DNA from: UKL13-2 sp043773745
GTDB lineage: Bacteria > Pseudomonadota > Gammaproteobacteria > Burkholderiales > Usitatibacteraceae
Length of the DNA stretch: 64,000 nucleotides
Reading direction: 5' to 3'
Assembly: GCA_043773745.1 (NCBI GenBank)
Contig: JAYVEV010000079.1
Location: forward strand, 17,480-81,479
The notes beneath the pieces were generated by a model. The model saw only the letters and a program-made list of their open reading frames with translations, was not told where the DNA came from and did not search any database. Positions 26,232 through 36,032 of the stretch are shown one piece after another (the first letter of the stretch is position 1; the number at the start of each line of letters is the position of its first letter). Made by a program: the position numbers and the translations under genes.

Positions 26232-29200
26232 ATGACAACATCGACTTCACATAGCGCAGAACAACGAAAAAATACTCTCTTGGCTGAGATGGATAAGCTC
26301 ATTGACGAGAAAGTGCCTGCCAAAGATCGGGCAGCAGCCAAGGCATTTGCCGCCAGCTACTACCGTGAAATGGACCCAGAGGATTTTGCGACCCGTGATG
26401 CGGCATCCTGGTGCGAGATCGCATTGAATCATTTGCGATTTGGTCAGGAATTTCAAACGGGCGCGGCGAAAATGCGCATTTTCAGCCCAAAGATGGACGA
26501 GCATGGCTGGACATCTTCAACCACCGTTATCGAATTCATTAATGACGATATGCCCTTTCTGGTCGATTCGATTGCAATGGAAATCAATCGTCAGGGCATT
26601 GCGACGCATTTTGTGATTCATCCGCTGTTTGACGCATCGCGCGACAACCATGGCCAATTGATCGAATTAACGCCCCCTCACGATGGTGTAAAGCTCGAGT
26701 CGTGGATACATGTCGAGGTTGAGCGCATCACCGATCCGGCGCGCATTAAAGCCCTGGGTGATGGCTTGGTAGCAGTTCTGAGTGATGTGCGCTCGTCAGT
26801 CGAAGATTGGCCGCAGATGAAAGCAAAAGTTGCCGAAATTTTGAGCTCCATGAGCGGCGCTGCAAAGGTAGTGCCGCTTGAGGAATTGGACGAAGCCCGC
26901 GCATTTTTGACCTGGGTTGGCGACAATCACTTTACGTTTTTGGGCTTTCGCGACTATGAACTGGCCGATCAAAATGGTCAGGATGTGTTGAAAATAGTGT
27001 CCAAATCTGGCTTGGGGATTTTGCGGGAGCCTAAGCTGGGCGGCGTCTCCGCGAGCTTTAATGAATTGCCACCCGAAATTCGCGCACTGGCCAAGCAACC
27101 GCAGTTGCTGGTGCTTACCAAAGCGAATTCACGCGCCACGGTCCATCGTGTAGGCTATCTGGATTACATCGGTGTCAAGCGCTTCAATGTTGACGGCAAG
27201 GTGATTGGTGAACGTCGTTTTGTAGGGCTATACACATCAAGCACGTATCACGCAAATCCGCAGGAAATTCCGCTGCTGCGCCAAAAAATTCAACGCGTAA
27301 TGACTCGCGCGGGCTTTCCGCATTCTAGTCATGCCGGCAAAAATCTGTTCTCTATTTTAGAAACCTATCCGCGCGATGAACTGTTTCAGATTGACGAAGA
27401 AACACTGTTTGATACTGCGATGGGTATTCTACGTTTGGGCGAGCGGGCGAGAACTCGTGTATTCGTGCGCCGAGATGTTTACGCGCGCTTTTATTCTTGT
27501 CTGATTTTTTTGCCCCGCGAAAATTACAATACGGAAGTTCGCGTCAAACTTCAGGAAATATTGAAACGTGCATTCAATGGCACGAGCGCAGAATTCAATG
27601 TGCAATTGTCCGAGTCGGTGCTGGCACGCGTGCATATGCTGGTGCGCACCTCCCCCACGGCAAATACCAATGTCGATTTGAAGGCACTCGAGGCTGAAAT
27701 TGTTGCCGCGATTAGCCGCTGGGAGGACGGGGTATTTGCCGCGCTCAATGCAACTAGCGGAGAGGCCGCTGCCAATGCCGCGCGCCGCGACTTTGTGCTG
27801 CCCTTCCCTGCTGCATATCGGGAAGATGTTTCAGCTGTTGAGGCTGTGCAAGACTTCACGACGGCGCAAAAACTGACTGCCGATAATGCGGTCGCAATGT
27901 CGCTTTATCAAATTGCTGGGGCCAGTGCTAACACCTTGCGCTTTCGTCTATTCCGCCTAGGCGCGGCTGTGCCGCTCTCCGCAAGCTTGCCGATGCTCGA
28001 GAACATGGGCGTGAAGGTCGACAGCGAGCGTTCCTATGTAATCGAACGTCATACCGACCCGGCGATTCATATTCATGATTTTGGTCTTGTTCATTCACTC
28101 AAAGTTTTTGATCTGGCCGTCGTCAAGACAAAATTTGAAGATGCGTTTGGACGCATTTGGGCCAAACAAGTCGAAAATGATGGCTTTAATCGCCTGACTC
28201 TGGCGGCAGCACTGGCAAGCGAAGAAATCATCATGCTCCGTGCTTATGCAAAATATTTGAAGCAGGCCGGATTTACCTATAGCCAAAGCTATATTGAACA
28301 GACGCTCGCCAATCACGCCGCTATTACACAGGCATTAGCAGTTTTGTTTCATCAACGTTTTGATCCTTCACAGTCCGCTGGTGAAGCCACATCGGTAGAT
28401 ACCGTCAAACGCATCCAAGCGTTGCTTGATAATGTTGTCAATGCGGATGAGGACCGTATTTTGCGGCGCTTCCTGTCTGTGATTCAAGCCACACTACGCA
28501 CCAATTATTACCAACTCGACAACAACGGACATCGCAAAGCCTATTTGTCGTTGAAACTCGAATCCGCCAAAGTGCCGGAGCTACCCGAACCAAAACCGTT
28601 GTTTGAAATTTTTGTTTATTCGCCACGTGTCGAAGGCATCCATCTCCGCGGCGGCAAAGTTGCGCGCGGTGGATTGCGCTGGTCTGATCGGCCGGAAGAT
28701 TTTCGTACCGAAGTACTCGGCTTGGTAAAAGCACAACAGGTAAAAAATGCGGTGATCGTGCCAGTGGGTTCAAAGGGTGGTTTTGTGTTGAAAGCAGCTC
28801 CCCCGGCCGCGGACCGTGAGGCCTATATGAAGGAAGGTGTAGCGTGCTACCAAACCTTCCTGCGTGGGCTGCTGGATTTAACCGACAACCTAGTCAAAGG
28901 TCAGGTTGTACCACCAAAACAAGTGGTGCGGCATGATGAGGATGATCCATATCTGGTCGTCGCTGCCGATAAAGGTACGGCAACATTTTCGGATTATGCG
29001 AACGCCATTTCTAAGGAATATGGTCACTGGTTGGGTGATGCATTCGCCTCCGGTGGCTCAGTTGGCTATGACCATAAAAAAATGGGTATTACCGCCAAAG
29101 GTGCTTGGGAAAGCGTCAAGCGGCACTTCCGCGAAATCGATTTCAACACTCAAACGACGGACTTTACCGTCGCGGGTGTGGGCGATATGTCGGGCGATGT

Positions 29201-31055
29201 ATTCGGCAACGGCATGCTCCTTTCCCGGCATATTCGCTTGGTGGCGGCTTTCGACCATCGCCATATTTTCCTGGACCCGGATCCTGATTCGTCCGCAAGC
29301 TTCATTGAGCGCGAGCGCATGTTTAATCTTCCCCGTTCAAGCTGGGATGATTACAACAAGGCTTTAATCTCCAAAGGTGGCGGTGTGTTTCCGCGCGGCG
29401 CGAAATCGATCCAGATTTCACCGGAAGTTAGAAAGTCCCTCGATATAAGTGCAGATAGCATGTCGCCTGTTGAGTTGATGCGCGCCATTTTGAAAGCACC
29501 GGTCGATTTGTTTTACAACGGTGGAATCGGCACATATATAAAAGCCAGTTACCAAAGCCATGCAGAAGTCGGCGACCGTGCTACCGATGCGCTGCGTATC
29601 AACGGCAATGAGCTCCGCTGTAAGGTCGTCGCCGAAGGCGGCAACTTGGGCGCGACCCAGTTGGGTCGCGTCGAAGCAGCCATGAATGGCGTACGTATTA
29701 ACACCGATGCAATTGATAATTCGGCCGGGGTAGACTGTTCTGACCATGAAGTGAATATCAAAATTTTGATTGACGCTATTATTGATCGGGGCGCTTTGAG
29801 ACTCGACGAGCGCGATGAATTGCTGGCTTCCATGACCGATGAAGTCGGGGCGCTGGTATTGCAGGACAATTATTTTCAAACCCAGACATTGTCAGTCTCG
29901 GGTGTGCGGGCTGAAAAATTACTAGATGCGCAAGCCCGCTTCATTCGCCACCAGGAAAAAACCGGACGCCTCAATCGTGCGGTGGAATATCTGCCTAACG
30001 ACGAGGAAATCGCCGAACGTAAAGCCAATAAGAAAGGCCTTACCTCGCCGGAACGGGCAGTGCTACTCGCTTATAGCAAAATGGAATTATTCGACGAGTT
30101 GCTCAAATCAACCCTGATTGACGATGAATATGTCGCAAAAGAACTGATTACCTACTTCCCCACTGCGCTACAAAAACGCTTTGCGTCGATCATGCCAAGC
30201 CACGCTTTAAAGCGTGAAATTATTGCAACCGTCGTGGCCAACGGCACGATCAATCGCACTGGCAGCGTGTTTGTAAACCGCATGCTTGAGGAAACCGGCG
30301 CTTCGGCCCCCGAAGTGGTTCGCTGCTATATTTTGGCGCGTGATGTGTTTGGCCTGCTGCCGGTTTGGCAAGCCATTGACGCACTCGACAATAAAGTGCC
30401 CGCAGCAATCCAAAACGAGATGGTGATAGAGGTCGGCCGCTTGGTACTGCGCGCCACCCTTTGGTTTTTACGTCGTCGCTCGGAACAAATGCCGATTGCA
30501 CAAGTGCTGGCATTTTTTGCTCCCGGCGTGGCGGCAGTTTCATCACAGCTGGGTCAGTTTTTATCAGCTGAAGATCTCGCCGCCATCAAACAGGCTGAAT
30601 TCCACCTCACCGAACGGGGTGTTCCCACTGAATTGGCGATAGCAGTGGCGAGACTGGATGCAATGTATTCGGTGCTCGATATTGTTGAAATCTCTGTGGA
30701 AAAATCGCGAGAAGTACAACTTGCCGGTGCTGTTTATTTTGCCCTAGTCGGCAAATTGGATCTGCGTTGGGCTACCAGCCAAATCGCTGCACTCCCTGCC
30801 GATACGCACTGGCAGGCAATGGCGCGCGCTGCCATGCGTGACGATATCGCCAACCTGCAGCGGCAGCTGACTGCCTGCGTCCTGAGTCTGTCCCCTCAGC
30901 TAAGCGATGCGACAGAGCTTATCGCCGCCTGGTCGACTCACCATGAGAAAGCGCTCAACCGAATGCGTGAAGTGATGGACGACCTGAAGCATGCACGAGA
31001 ATCGGACTTAGCTATGTTGTCCGTATTGCTGCGTGAACTTCGCGTGCTGGCCTAG
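26232..31055 (+). CDS. gdhB: NAD-specific glutamate dehydrogenase, giant (180-kDa class)
   Basis: Oxidatively deaminates L-glutamate to 2-oxoglutarate and ammonium, a catabolic reaction. The protein is about 1607 residues, the class length. The N-terminal 600 residues hold ACT-like regulatory segments (FLVDSIAMEINRQGIATHFVIHP, LTWVGDNHFTFLGFRDYEL). The catalytic region shows GGKVARGGLRWSDRPEDFRTEVLGLVKAQQVKNAV, PVGSKGGFV, GVGDMSGDVFGNGMLLS, FYNGGIGTYIK and VVAEGGNLG (dinucleotide binding). The C-terminal 400 residues are helical. ATG 26232 is taken as the start; a TTG 18 bases earlier is in frame but less likely. dsbB follows after 11 bases. Confidence 0.95.
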   Translation: MTTSTSHSAEQRKNTLLAEMDKLIDEKVPAKDRAAAKAFAASYYREMDPEDFATRDAASWCEIALNHLRFGQEFQTGAAKMRIFSPKMDEHGWTSSTTVIEFINDDMPFLVDSIAMEINRQGIATHFVIHPLFDASRDNHGQLIELTPPHDGVKLESWIHVEVERITDPARIKALGDGLVAVLSDVRSSVEDWPQMKAKVAEILSSMSGAAKVVPLEELDEARAFLTWVGDNHFTFLGFRDYELADQNGQDVLKIVSKSGLGILREPKLGGVSASFNELPPEIRALAKQPQLLVLTKANSRATVHRVGYLDYIGVKRFNVDGKVIGERRFVGLYTSSTYHANPQEIPLLRQKIQRVMTRAGFPHSSHAGKNLFSILETYPRDELFQIDEETLFDTAMGILRLGERARTRVFVRRDVYARFYSCLIFLPRENYNTEVRVKLQEILKRAFNGTSAEFNVQLSESVLARVHMLVRTSPTANTNVDLKALEAEIVAAISRWEDGVFAALNATSGEAAANAARRDFVLPFPAAYREDVSAVEAVQDFTTAQKLTADNAVAMSLYQIAGASANTLRFRLFRLGAAVPLSASLPMLENMGVKVDSERSYVIERHTDPAIHIHDFGLVHSLKVFDLAVVKTKFEDAFGRIWAKQVENDGFNRLTLAAALASEEIIMLRAYAKYLKQAGFTYSQSYIEQTLANHAAITQALAVLFHQRFDPSQSAGEATSVDTVKRIQALLDNVVNADEDRILRRFLSVIQATLRTNYYQLDNNGHRKAYLSLKLESAKVPELPEPKPLFEIFVYSPRVEGIHLRGGKVARGGLRWSDRPEDFRTEVLGLVKAQQVKNAVIVPVGSKGGFVLKAAPPAADREAYMKEGVACYQTFLRGLLDLTDNLVKGQVVPPKQVVRHDEDDPYLVVAADKGTATFSDYANAISKEYGHWLGDAFASGGSVGYDHKKMGITAKGAWESVKRHFREIDFNTQTTDFTVAGVGDMSGDVFGNGMLLSRHIRLVAAFDHRHIFLDPDPDSSASFIERERMFNLPRSSWDDYNKALISKGGGVFPRGAKSIQISPEVRKSLDISADSMSPVELMRAILKAPVDLFYNGGIGTYIKASYQSHAEVGDRATDALRINGNELRCKVVAEGGNLGATQLGRVEAAMNGVRINTDAIDNSAGVDCSDHEVNIKILIDAIIDRGALRLDERDELLASMTDEVGALVLQDNYFQTQTLSVSGVRAEKLLDAQARFIRHQEKTGRLNRAVEYLPNDEEIAERKANKKGLTSPERAVLLAYSKMELFDELLKSTLIDDEYVAKELITYFPTALQKRFASIMPSHALKREIIATVVANGTINRTGSVFVNRMLEETGASAPEVVRCYILARDVFGLLPVWQAIDALDNKVPAAIQNEMVIEVGRLVLRATLWFLRRRSEQMPIAQVLAFFAPGVAAVSSQLGQFLSAEDLAAIKQAEFHLTERGVPTELAIAVARLDAMYSVLDIVEISVEKSREVQLAGAVYFALVGKLDLRWATSQIAALPADTHWQAMARAAMRDDIANLQRQLTACVLSLSPQLSDATELIAAWSTHHEKALNRMREVMDDLKHARESDLAMLSVLLRELRVLA

Positions 31056-31066
31056 GACTAATACGC

Positions 31067-31579
31067 ATGGTAATCAAACTTTCAGCACGTGCCGTGTTTT
31101 CGGTTATTGCACTGGTTTGCGCAGCATTGCTTGCGACCGCCTATCAATTGCAGTACGGCGCACAGCACCAGCAGCCCTGCCCCCTATGTATTTTGCAACG
31201 GTATGCTTACATGGGCATTGCCATGGTTGCGTTAGTCGGTTCCATTCACGGCCCGCGACGAGCTGCCGGCATGATCTACAACGCTATCATCGCGCTGATC
31301 GCATTCTCCGGAGCCGCTTGCGCAGTTTGGCAGCTCAGCAAAGGTGACACCATGCAATCCTGCTTGGCTGATCCCATTGGCACTTTTGTCAACACATTAC
31401 CCAGCGCTAATTGGTGGCCTGAGTATTTTTTTGCAACGGGTGGTTGTGCAGATAAATATCCACCCATACTCGGTATATCGGTAGCCGCTTGGTCACTGAT
31501 TTGGTTTAGTTTACTGGCGGCATTTTCAATCGCCCTGCTCGCAAAAGCCAGACGTGCCTCCCGAACGGTTAATTTATAA
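31067..31579 (+). CDS. dsbB: Disulfide bond formation protein B (DsbB)
   Basis: A 170-residue, four-helix inner-membrane quinone reductase that reoxidises DsbA. Both redox pairs are present: CPLC (Cys38/Cys41) after HQQP in the first periplasmic loop, with the QRY motif right behind it, and Cys99 with Cys127 in the second loop (MQSCLADPIG ... ATGGCADKY). Length and topology are standard. It begins 11 bases after the NAD-GDH stop, and its TAA overlaps the next ATG by one base, so it probably shares a message with its neighbours. No dsbA is in the window. Confidence 0.95.
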   Translation: MVIKLSARAVFSVIALVCAALLATAYQLQYGAQHQQPCPLCILQRYAYMGIAMVALVGSIHGPRRAAGMIYNAIIALIAFSGAACAVWQLSKGDTMQSCLADPIGTFVNTLPSANWWPEYFFATGGCADKYPPILGISVAAWSLIWFSLLAAFSIALLAKARRASRTVNL

Positions 31580-32046
31580 TGGAATCCAAAACAACGGGTA
31601 GCCCACAGCGGGTTGCCCAGTGGTTAACATTGCTGGGCGCTATTCCATTTGTAGCGCTGGTCGCTATGCTGTTTATTGGCGATACTACGCAAAAAACGCA
31701 AACTGAACAGACCGTACAGCTGCTGACTACATACGCGACTGTTATTTTATCGTTTCTTGGCGGCATTCAATGGGGTTTGGGCATTGCGGTCTCCGACACC
31801 GCACCACGCAGTGCGATAACACTTTTTTTCTTATCCATCGTGCCATCTTTGCTGGCATGGACCATGTTATTTGTGTCGCACCCTACCTCACGCATATTGG
31901 TCGCCATTTTTCTGTTCGGCTTTGTGTGGACCATTGATACACTACTGAATTTGCAGAAGCTTATCCCAGCTTGGTTTTACAAATTACGGTCCATTATTTC
32001 TTTTATTGTGATCGTCACATTGGCCATTGCTGTTGCCAAACTATAA
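31579..32046 (+). CDS. DUF3429 family membrane protein
   Basis: A 155-residue protein with five or so hydrophobic segments. The stretch YATVILSFLGGIQWGLG is the hallmark of DUF3429 (TMEM69-like) proteins. Function is unknown. Its ATG overlaps the TAA of dsbB (TAATG), so translation is likely coupled. The short first cytoplasmic segment (about 18 residues) fits this start. Confidence 0.82.
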   Translation: MESKTTGSPQRVAQWLTLLGAIPFVALVAMLFIGDTTQKTQTEQTVQLLTTYATVILSFLGGIQWGLGIAVSDTAPRSAITLFFLSIVPSLLAWTMLFVSHPTSRILVAIFLFGFVWTIDTLLNLQKLIPAWFYKLRSIISFIVIVTLAIAVAKL

Positions 32047-32074
32047 CTATTATTTAATAAATACTGATATCAAT

Positions 32075-32515
32075 ATGACCGAGCCTATCTGGTACCACCG
32101 CCCCACATTAAAAGAGCTCAATAATCCGTCGGCACCAAACTTGGTAACGCATCTGGGTATTGAGTTCACCGAAGTCGGTGACGATTATCTGAAAGCGCGT
32201 ATGCCGGTGGATCATCGTACCCACCAGCCGATGGGCCTATTGCACGGCGGCGCATCGGTGGCACTGGCTGAGACTATGGGCAGTGCAGGCGCCTTTCTGG
32301 CGGTGGATCATACCAAATACAATGTAGTCGGGCTAGAGATTAACGCCAACCATATTCGTGGCGTACGCTCGGGTTTTGTGATTGGCACGGCGCGTCCCCT
32401 GCACATCGGCAAGACCACCCAGGTTTGGGAAATTCGCATCACTGATGAAGCAGACAAGCTCGTCACGATTTCTCGCCTTACGATAGCGATTTTGACAAAA
32501 CCGCCCGCTGCCTGA
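32075..32515 (+). CDS. Hotdog-fold acyl-CoA thioesterase (MenI/EntH-like)
   Basis: A 146-residue cytoplasmic thioesterase. The PaaI-type motif HGGASVALAETMGSAGAF contains the catalytic Glu and the HGG oxyanion loop; earlier MPVDHRTHQPMGLLHGG and later INANHIRGVRSG match the YbdB/YdiI group that hydrolyses aromatic or dihydroxynaphthoyl-CoA and acts as a proofreading enzyme. The exact substrate is open. ATG 32075 (MTEPIWY) is the right start; a longer frame beginning at 32027 overlaps the previous gene and adds an unrelated N-terminus. Confidence 0.88.
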   Translation: MTEPIWYHRPTLKELNNPSAPNLVTHLGIEFTEVGDDYLKARMPVDHRTHQPMGLLHGGASVALAETMGSAGAFLAVDHTKYNVVGLEINANHIRGVRSGFVIGTARPLHIGKTTQVWEIRITDEADKLVTISRLTIAILTKPPAA

Positions 32516-32560
32516 TTGTCTCCCTGACTTACTTTTTGACATTTACCGCCTGATATCAAT

Positions 32561-33769
32561 TTGAAACGCGTTACCCATTTTTTCACACCCTATCGCGATT
32601 TTCTGAATCTTCCTGATGTTGGTGTGACCCTGATCATCACGTTTTTGTCGCGTATGCCGGTTGGTATGATGGGGCTCTCAATGGTGATGTATCTGCGCGA
32701 ATCGTTGGGAAATTTCAAAGTAGCCGGCAGTGTGCTGGGCATATATTTTTTTTCGATGGCCATCGCGGCACCTGTGCAGGGTCGCATCATTGACCGGATC
32801 GGCCCACTGCTGCCGCTGCGCGTAACCGGCGTCTTGGAGCCGGTGGCCTTCGCGTTCTTTATCGCTGCGCTTTGGTGGCACTGGCAAATTGCCACGGTAT
32901 TTATATTTGCCGCACTGATGGGCATTTTCTCACCCCCCATTACAGTACTGACACGCACTTTATGGCGTCATCGTTTTGAGAGCGATGCTGATCGTCGCAT
33001 GGCTTTTTCAGTCGACTCCGTGCTGATGGAAATGAATTTCACTATCGGTCCGGCGCTGATGGGCGCGATTCTCGCGTTCAGCAATCCACGTGCAGCCATC
33101 CTCACAGCGTGGGTGGTGCTCTCGTTATCGATCATTGCTTTTTTGCGTTCGCCTGCGCTCAGATATTGGCAGCAGGAGCTACCAACAGAACGGCATTTAT
33201 TGGGGCCGCTGACGGAACCTAAACTGATTTTGTTATTCATTACCGTATTTGGCTTAACGACGGCCTGCGGCCTTATGGAAGTGGGCTATCCCGCGTACGC
33301 GACAGCGTTGGCAACTCCCGCCTTTGCGGGGCTACTATTGGCACTTAACTCAATGGGCAGCGCAATCGGCGGCGCAATATATGGCGGCTTGCATATCAAG
33401 ATGCCCGTTGAACGGCAATTCTCGCTGCTATTGGGGCTGTTTGCAGTGCCATTGATGTTACATGGCGTGATCGACAGTCAGCTTGGATTTGCAGCCATCG
33501 CCTTTATCGCAGGCTTCACAATTTCTCCGGCATTCGCCGCGCAAACATTGATGGTTTCACGCCTCGCGCCCGCTAAATATGCAACCGAAGCGTTCACGTG
33601 GTCGGCGACCTTTATTGTCTGCGGATTGGGAGCGGGTATGGCGGCAGCAGGCAGCCTATCAGAGACCGTTCATGTTAAGGCCCCGTTTGTCGTTGCAGGC
33701 CTTCTAATGTTGTCGATGGCAGCGCTGGCTTTAATGCTGAAGCTTAAGCCACTTCGGTCTGAGCGCTGA
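32561..33769 (+). CDS. MFS transporter, substrate unknown
   Basis: A 402-residue protein with about twelve hydrophobic segments (GVTLIITFLSRMPVGMMGLSMVMYL is the first; AAPVQGRIIDRIGPLLPLRVTG is the cytoplasmic loop 2-3 motif of the MFS). It lacks motifs that would name a substrate. The start is TTG at 32561: the nearest ATG would cut into the first membrane helix, so a non-ATG start is accepted although no clear Shine-Dalgarno is seen. It ends 13 bases from the converging DUF1178 gene. Confidence 0.78.
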   Translation: MKRVTHFFTPYRDFLNLPDVGVTLIITFLSRMPVGMMGLSMVMYLRESLGNFKVAGSVLGIYFFSMAIAAPVQGRIIDRIGPLLPLRVTGVLEPVAFAFFIAALWWHWQIATVFIFAALMGIFSPPITVLTRTLWRHRFESDADRRMAFSVDSVLMEMNFTIGPALMGAILAFSNPRAAILTAWVVLSLSIIAFLRSPALRYWQQELPTERHLLGPLTEPKLILLFITVFGLTTACGLMEVGYPAYATALATPAFAGLLLALNSMGSAIGGAIYGGLHIKMPVERQFSLLLGLFAVPLMLHGVIDSQLGFAAIAFIAGFTISPAFAAQTLMVSRLAPAKYATEAFTWSATFIVCGLGAGMAAAGSLSETVHVKAPFVVAGLLMLSMAALALMLKLKPLRSER

Positions 33770-33782
33770 TGCAAAAGCCAAG

Positions 33783-34271
33783 CTACTGAATACCTTCGTC
33801 CAGCAGCACACCCGGCAGTAACGAGACAGTCTCAATGCCCTCATCCCGCAATGCAACGGCCTCATCAACCGACACACGGCCACGAATATTGCGATGCGAT
33901 TCTTCACCGTAATGGATGCGACGCGCTATCTCAGCAAACTCCGTACCGACGTTTTCGGTATGGTTCAGCACAAAGTTTTTGAACTGCCTGAGCATATGTT
34001 CTTGCAAACCGGGAAGCATGGAGGCCGCTAGCACCTCCTGACCATCAGGGGCTTGGGAAGCGCGATTTTGCGCACTGTCGCTATCTTTACCGCGCGTGGC
34101 AGACGCACCTGAGTTAATACGCGGCGCTGAAAGTTGCTTGGTAATGTGTTTATCACCACAGATCGGACATTCCACCAAGCCGCTGGCAGCTTGACGATCA
34201 AAATCGTCCGCCGATCGGAACCAGCCGTCAAAGGTATGCTGCTCCGAACAAGATAAGTTAAAAACGATCAT
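33783..34271 (-). CDS. DUF1178 family protein
   Basis: A 162-residue soluble protein with the family start MIVFNLSCSEQHTFDGWFRSADDF and a Cys pair in VECPICGDKHITKQLSAP, probably a small zinc-ribbon-like site together with the first Cys. The C-terminal half is helical (VGTEFAEIARRIHYGEE, typical of the family, then RGRVSVDEAVALRDEGI). Function is unknown. ATG 34271 is preferred over one 18 bases upstream because GAGAG stands at a proper distance. Such genes often lie in amino-acid or fatty-acid metabolism regions; here matB is upstream on the same strand. Confidence 0.85.
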   Translation of the reverse strand: MIVFNLSCSEQHTFDGWFRSADDFDRQAASGLVECPICGDKHITKQLSAPRINSGASATRGKDSDSAQNRASQAPDGQEVLAASMLPGLQEHMLRQFKNFVLNHTENVGTEFAEIARRIHYGEESHRNIRGRVSVDEAVALRDEGIETVSLLPGVLLDEGIQ

Positions 34272-34381
34272 TAGGCTCTCAAATTTCAATGGCGAATAGT
34301 GCGTGATGTTGCACTACAACATGGTGATGAATGACTAATTTTCAAGTTGAAAGCGACTGCCCTGTTATCAAGTAACGCAGC

Positions 34382-35992
34382 CTATGGCTTAAAAGTGGAC
34401 GCAAAGCGCTTTCGTAACTCGTTTTTTTGCACTTTACCCATTGCGTTGCGCGGCAGGTCTTCCACCAAAAAAACCCGTTTTGGCACTTTAAAATTGGCTA
34501 GTTTCGCTTTGAGCATGGCAATGATGATCGGCTCTGATAATCCTGCCGGCCATTCTCCAGAAGCCGAATCCACCTTTGACTTTGGCACAATCACCACTGC
34601 CACCGCCTCACCAAAATCTGGATGTGGCAGGCCAATCACCGCGCTTTCTGCCACCTCGGGAATGTCGTCAATCAACAGTTCAATTTCCTTCGGATAAATG
34701 TTGTATCCGCCGGAAATAACGAGATCTTTCGAACGACCCACGATATTGATATAACCATCAATATCCAAAAGCCCCAAATCGCCGGTTTTGAAAAAGCCAT
34801 CTCCGGTAAATTCTTCCTTGTTTTTTTCGGGCATGCGCCAGTAGCCAGGCAATACATTGGGGCCTTTGACCTGCAAGGCACCGACTTCATTTGGCTTGGC
34901 AATAGTGATGCCTTCACCTTCACCTTCATTTTCAGTGACGATACGCACGGTCACACCAGGCAAAGCTTGGCCAACTGTGCCGCCTTTGCGTTCGCCAATC
35001 AGCGGGTTGGATGTGATCATGCCAGTCTCGGTCATGCCGTAGCGTTCCAGTATCGTATGGCCAGTGCGGGTTTGAAATTCACTGAAAGTTTCGGCCAGTA
35101 AAGGTGCCGAGCCCGACACAAACAGCCTAATATTTTTGCAAGTTTCCCGGTTGAACGAAGGCTCGACTAATAGTCGCGTGTACATCGTGGGCACACCCAT
35201 GAAAACCGTGGCCTGTTCAAATGCAGCAATCGCTGCTTTGGCCTCAAATTTATTATGAAAGATCATGCGTCCGCCCTGATCCGCATTAAGTAGCGCCGTG
35301 TGCGCCGCTACAAACAGGCCATGCACATGAAATAACGGCAAGGCGTGCAACAGCACATCGCCCGACTGGAAGCCCCAGTGCTGGTGGAGTGTGAGTGCGT
35401 TCGAACTCAGATTGCGATGGGTGATCATGGCACCCTTGCTACGGCCAGTGGTGCCCGATGTGTAGAGTATTGCGGCAAGATCATCATCCCCACGCCGAAC
35501 AATTTCAGATGAAAACTCTATATTAGACGAGGCTTTTGAGGCATTTATACCCCAAGAACCCCCCCCTGTCTCATTCAACGTATAGCGATGTGCAATATTC
35601 AGCCGCATGCAAATCGGCGCAATCCAGCTTTCATCCTGCGGTGAGTGAATCACAAGCTGCGGCTCGGCGTCTCCTAAAAAATAAGCGATTTCGCCTTCAC
35701 GATAAGCACTATTGAGAGGCAAATAAACTACCCCTGCTTTCAGGCAGGCCAGATATAACATCAACGCCTCAGGTGATTTTTCAACCTGTACTGCAACACG
35801 TTCGCCCGGCGCAACGCCTAATGTTCGAATAAAATTTGTGTATTGCGCAATCGTCGCTTCAAATTCCGCAAATGTGATGATGCGTTTAATTAGCCCGGTT
35901 CCCGCTGCTTCGATAACGACCCGTGATTTATCGTTCGGGAATCGGGACTCGAAAAGTGCATACAGATTTTTGTTCTTCAGACTTTGGCTCAT
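34382..35992 (-). CDS. matB: Malonyl-CoA synthetase (MatB-like acyl-CoA ligase)
   Basis: A 536-residue AMP-forming ligase: malonate + CoA + ATP to malonyl-CoA. Adenylation motifs are all visible: ILYTSGTTGRSKGAMITHRNL (P-loop), LPLFHVHGLFVA, ERYGMTETGM, KTGDLGLLDIDGYINIVGRSKDLVISGGYNIYPKEIE (hinge) and a C-terminal Lys in NAMGKVQKNEL. HGLFVA and RYGMTETGM context are as in MatB rather than acetyl- or long-chain ligases, and the adjacent malonate-decarboxylase-like gene supports this. Related dicarboxylate or short-chain ligases cannot be fully excluded. Confidence 0.82.
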   Translation of the reverse strand: MSQSLKNKNLYALFESRFPNDKSRVVIEAAGTGLIKRIITFAEFEATIAQYTNFIRTLGVAPGERVAVQVEKSPEALMLYLACLKAGVVYLPLNSAYREGEIAYFLGDAEPQLVIHSPQDESWIAPICMRLNIAHRYTLNETGGGSWGINASKASSNIEFSSEIVRRGDDDLAAILYTSGTTGRSKGAMITHRNLSSNALTLHQHWGFQSGDVLLHALPLFHVHGLFVAAHTALLNADQGGRMIFHNKFEAKAAIAAFEQATVFMGVPTMYTRLLVEPSFNRETCKNIRLFVSGSAPLLAETFSEFQTRTGHTILERYGMTETGMITSNPLIGERKGGTVGQALPGVTVRIVTENEGEGEGITIAKPNEVGALQVKGPNVLPGYWRMPEKNKEEFTGDGFFKTGDLGLLDIDGYINIVGRSKDLVISGGYNIYPKEIELLIDDIPEVAESAVIGLPHPDFGEAVAVVIVPKSKVDSASGEWPAGLSEPIIIAMLKAKLANFKVPKRVFLVEDLPRNAMGKVQKNELRKRFASTFKP

Positions 35993-36032
35993 TATTTATA
36001 AGTTCATCCTATGCCAATGGCTTCTGCGATCT

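Noticed and set aside
28906..29367. 153-residue plus-strand open frame
   Set aside because: It is an alternate frame inside the NAD-GDH gene, without recognisable domains.
29418..29879. 153-residue minus-strand open frame
   Set aside because: It is antisense to the catalytic region of NAD-GDH, whose motifs are unmistakable in the plus frame.
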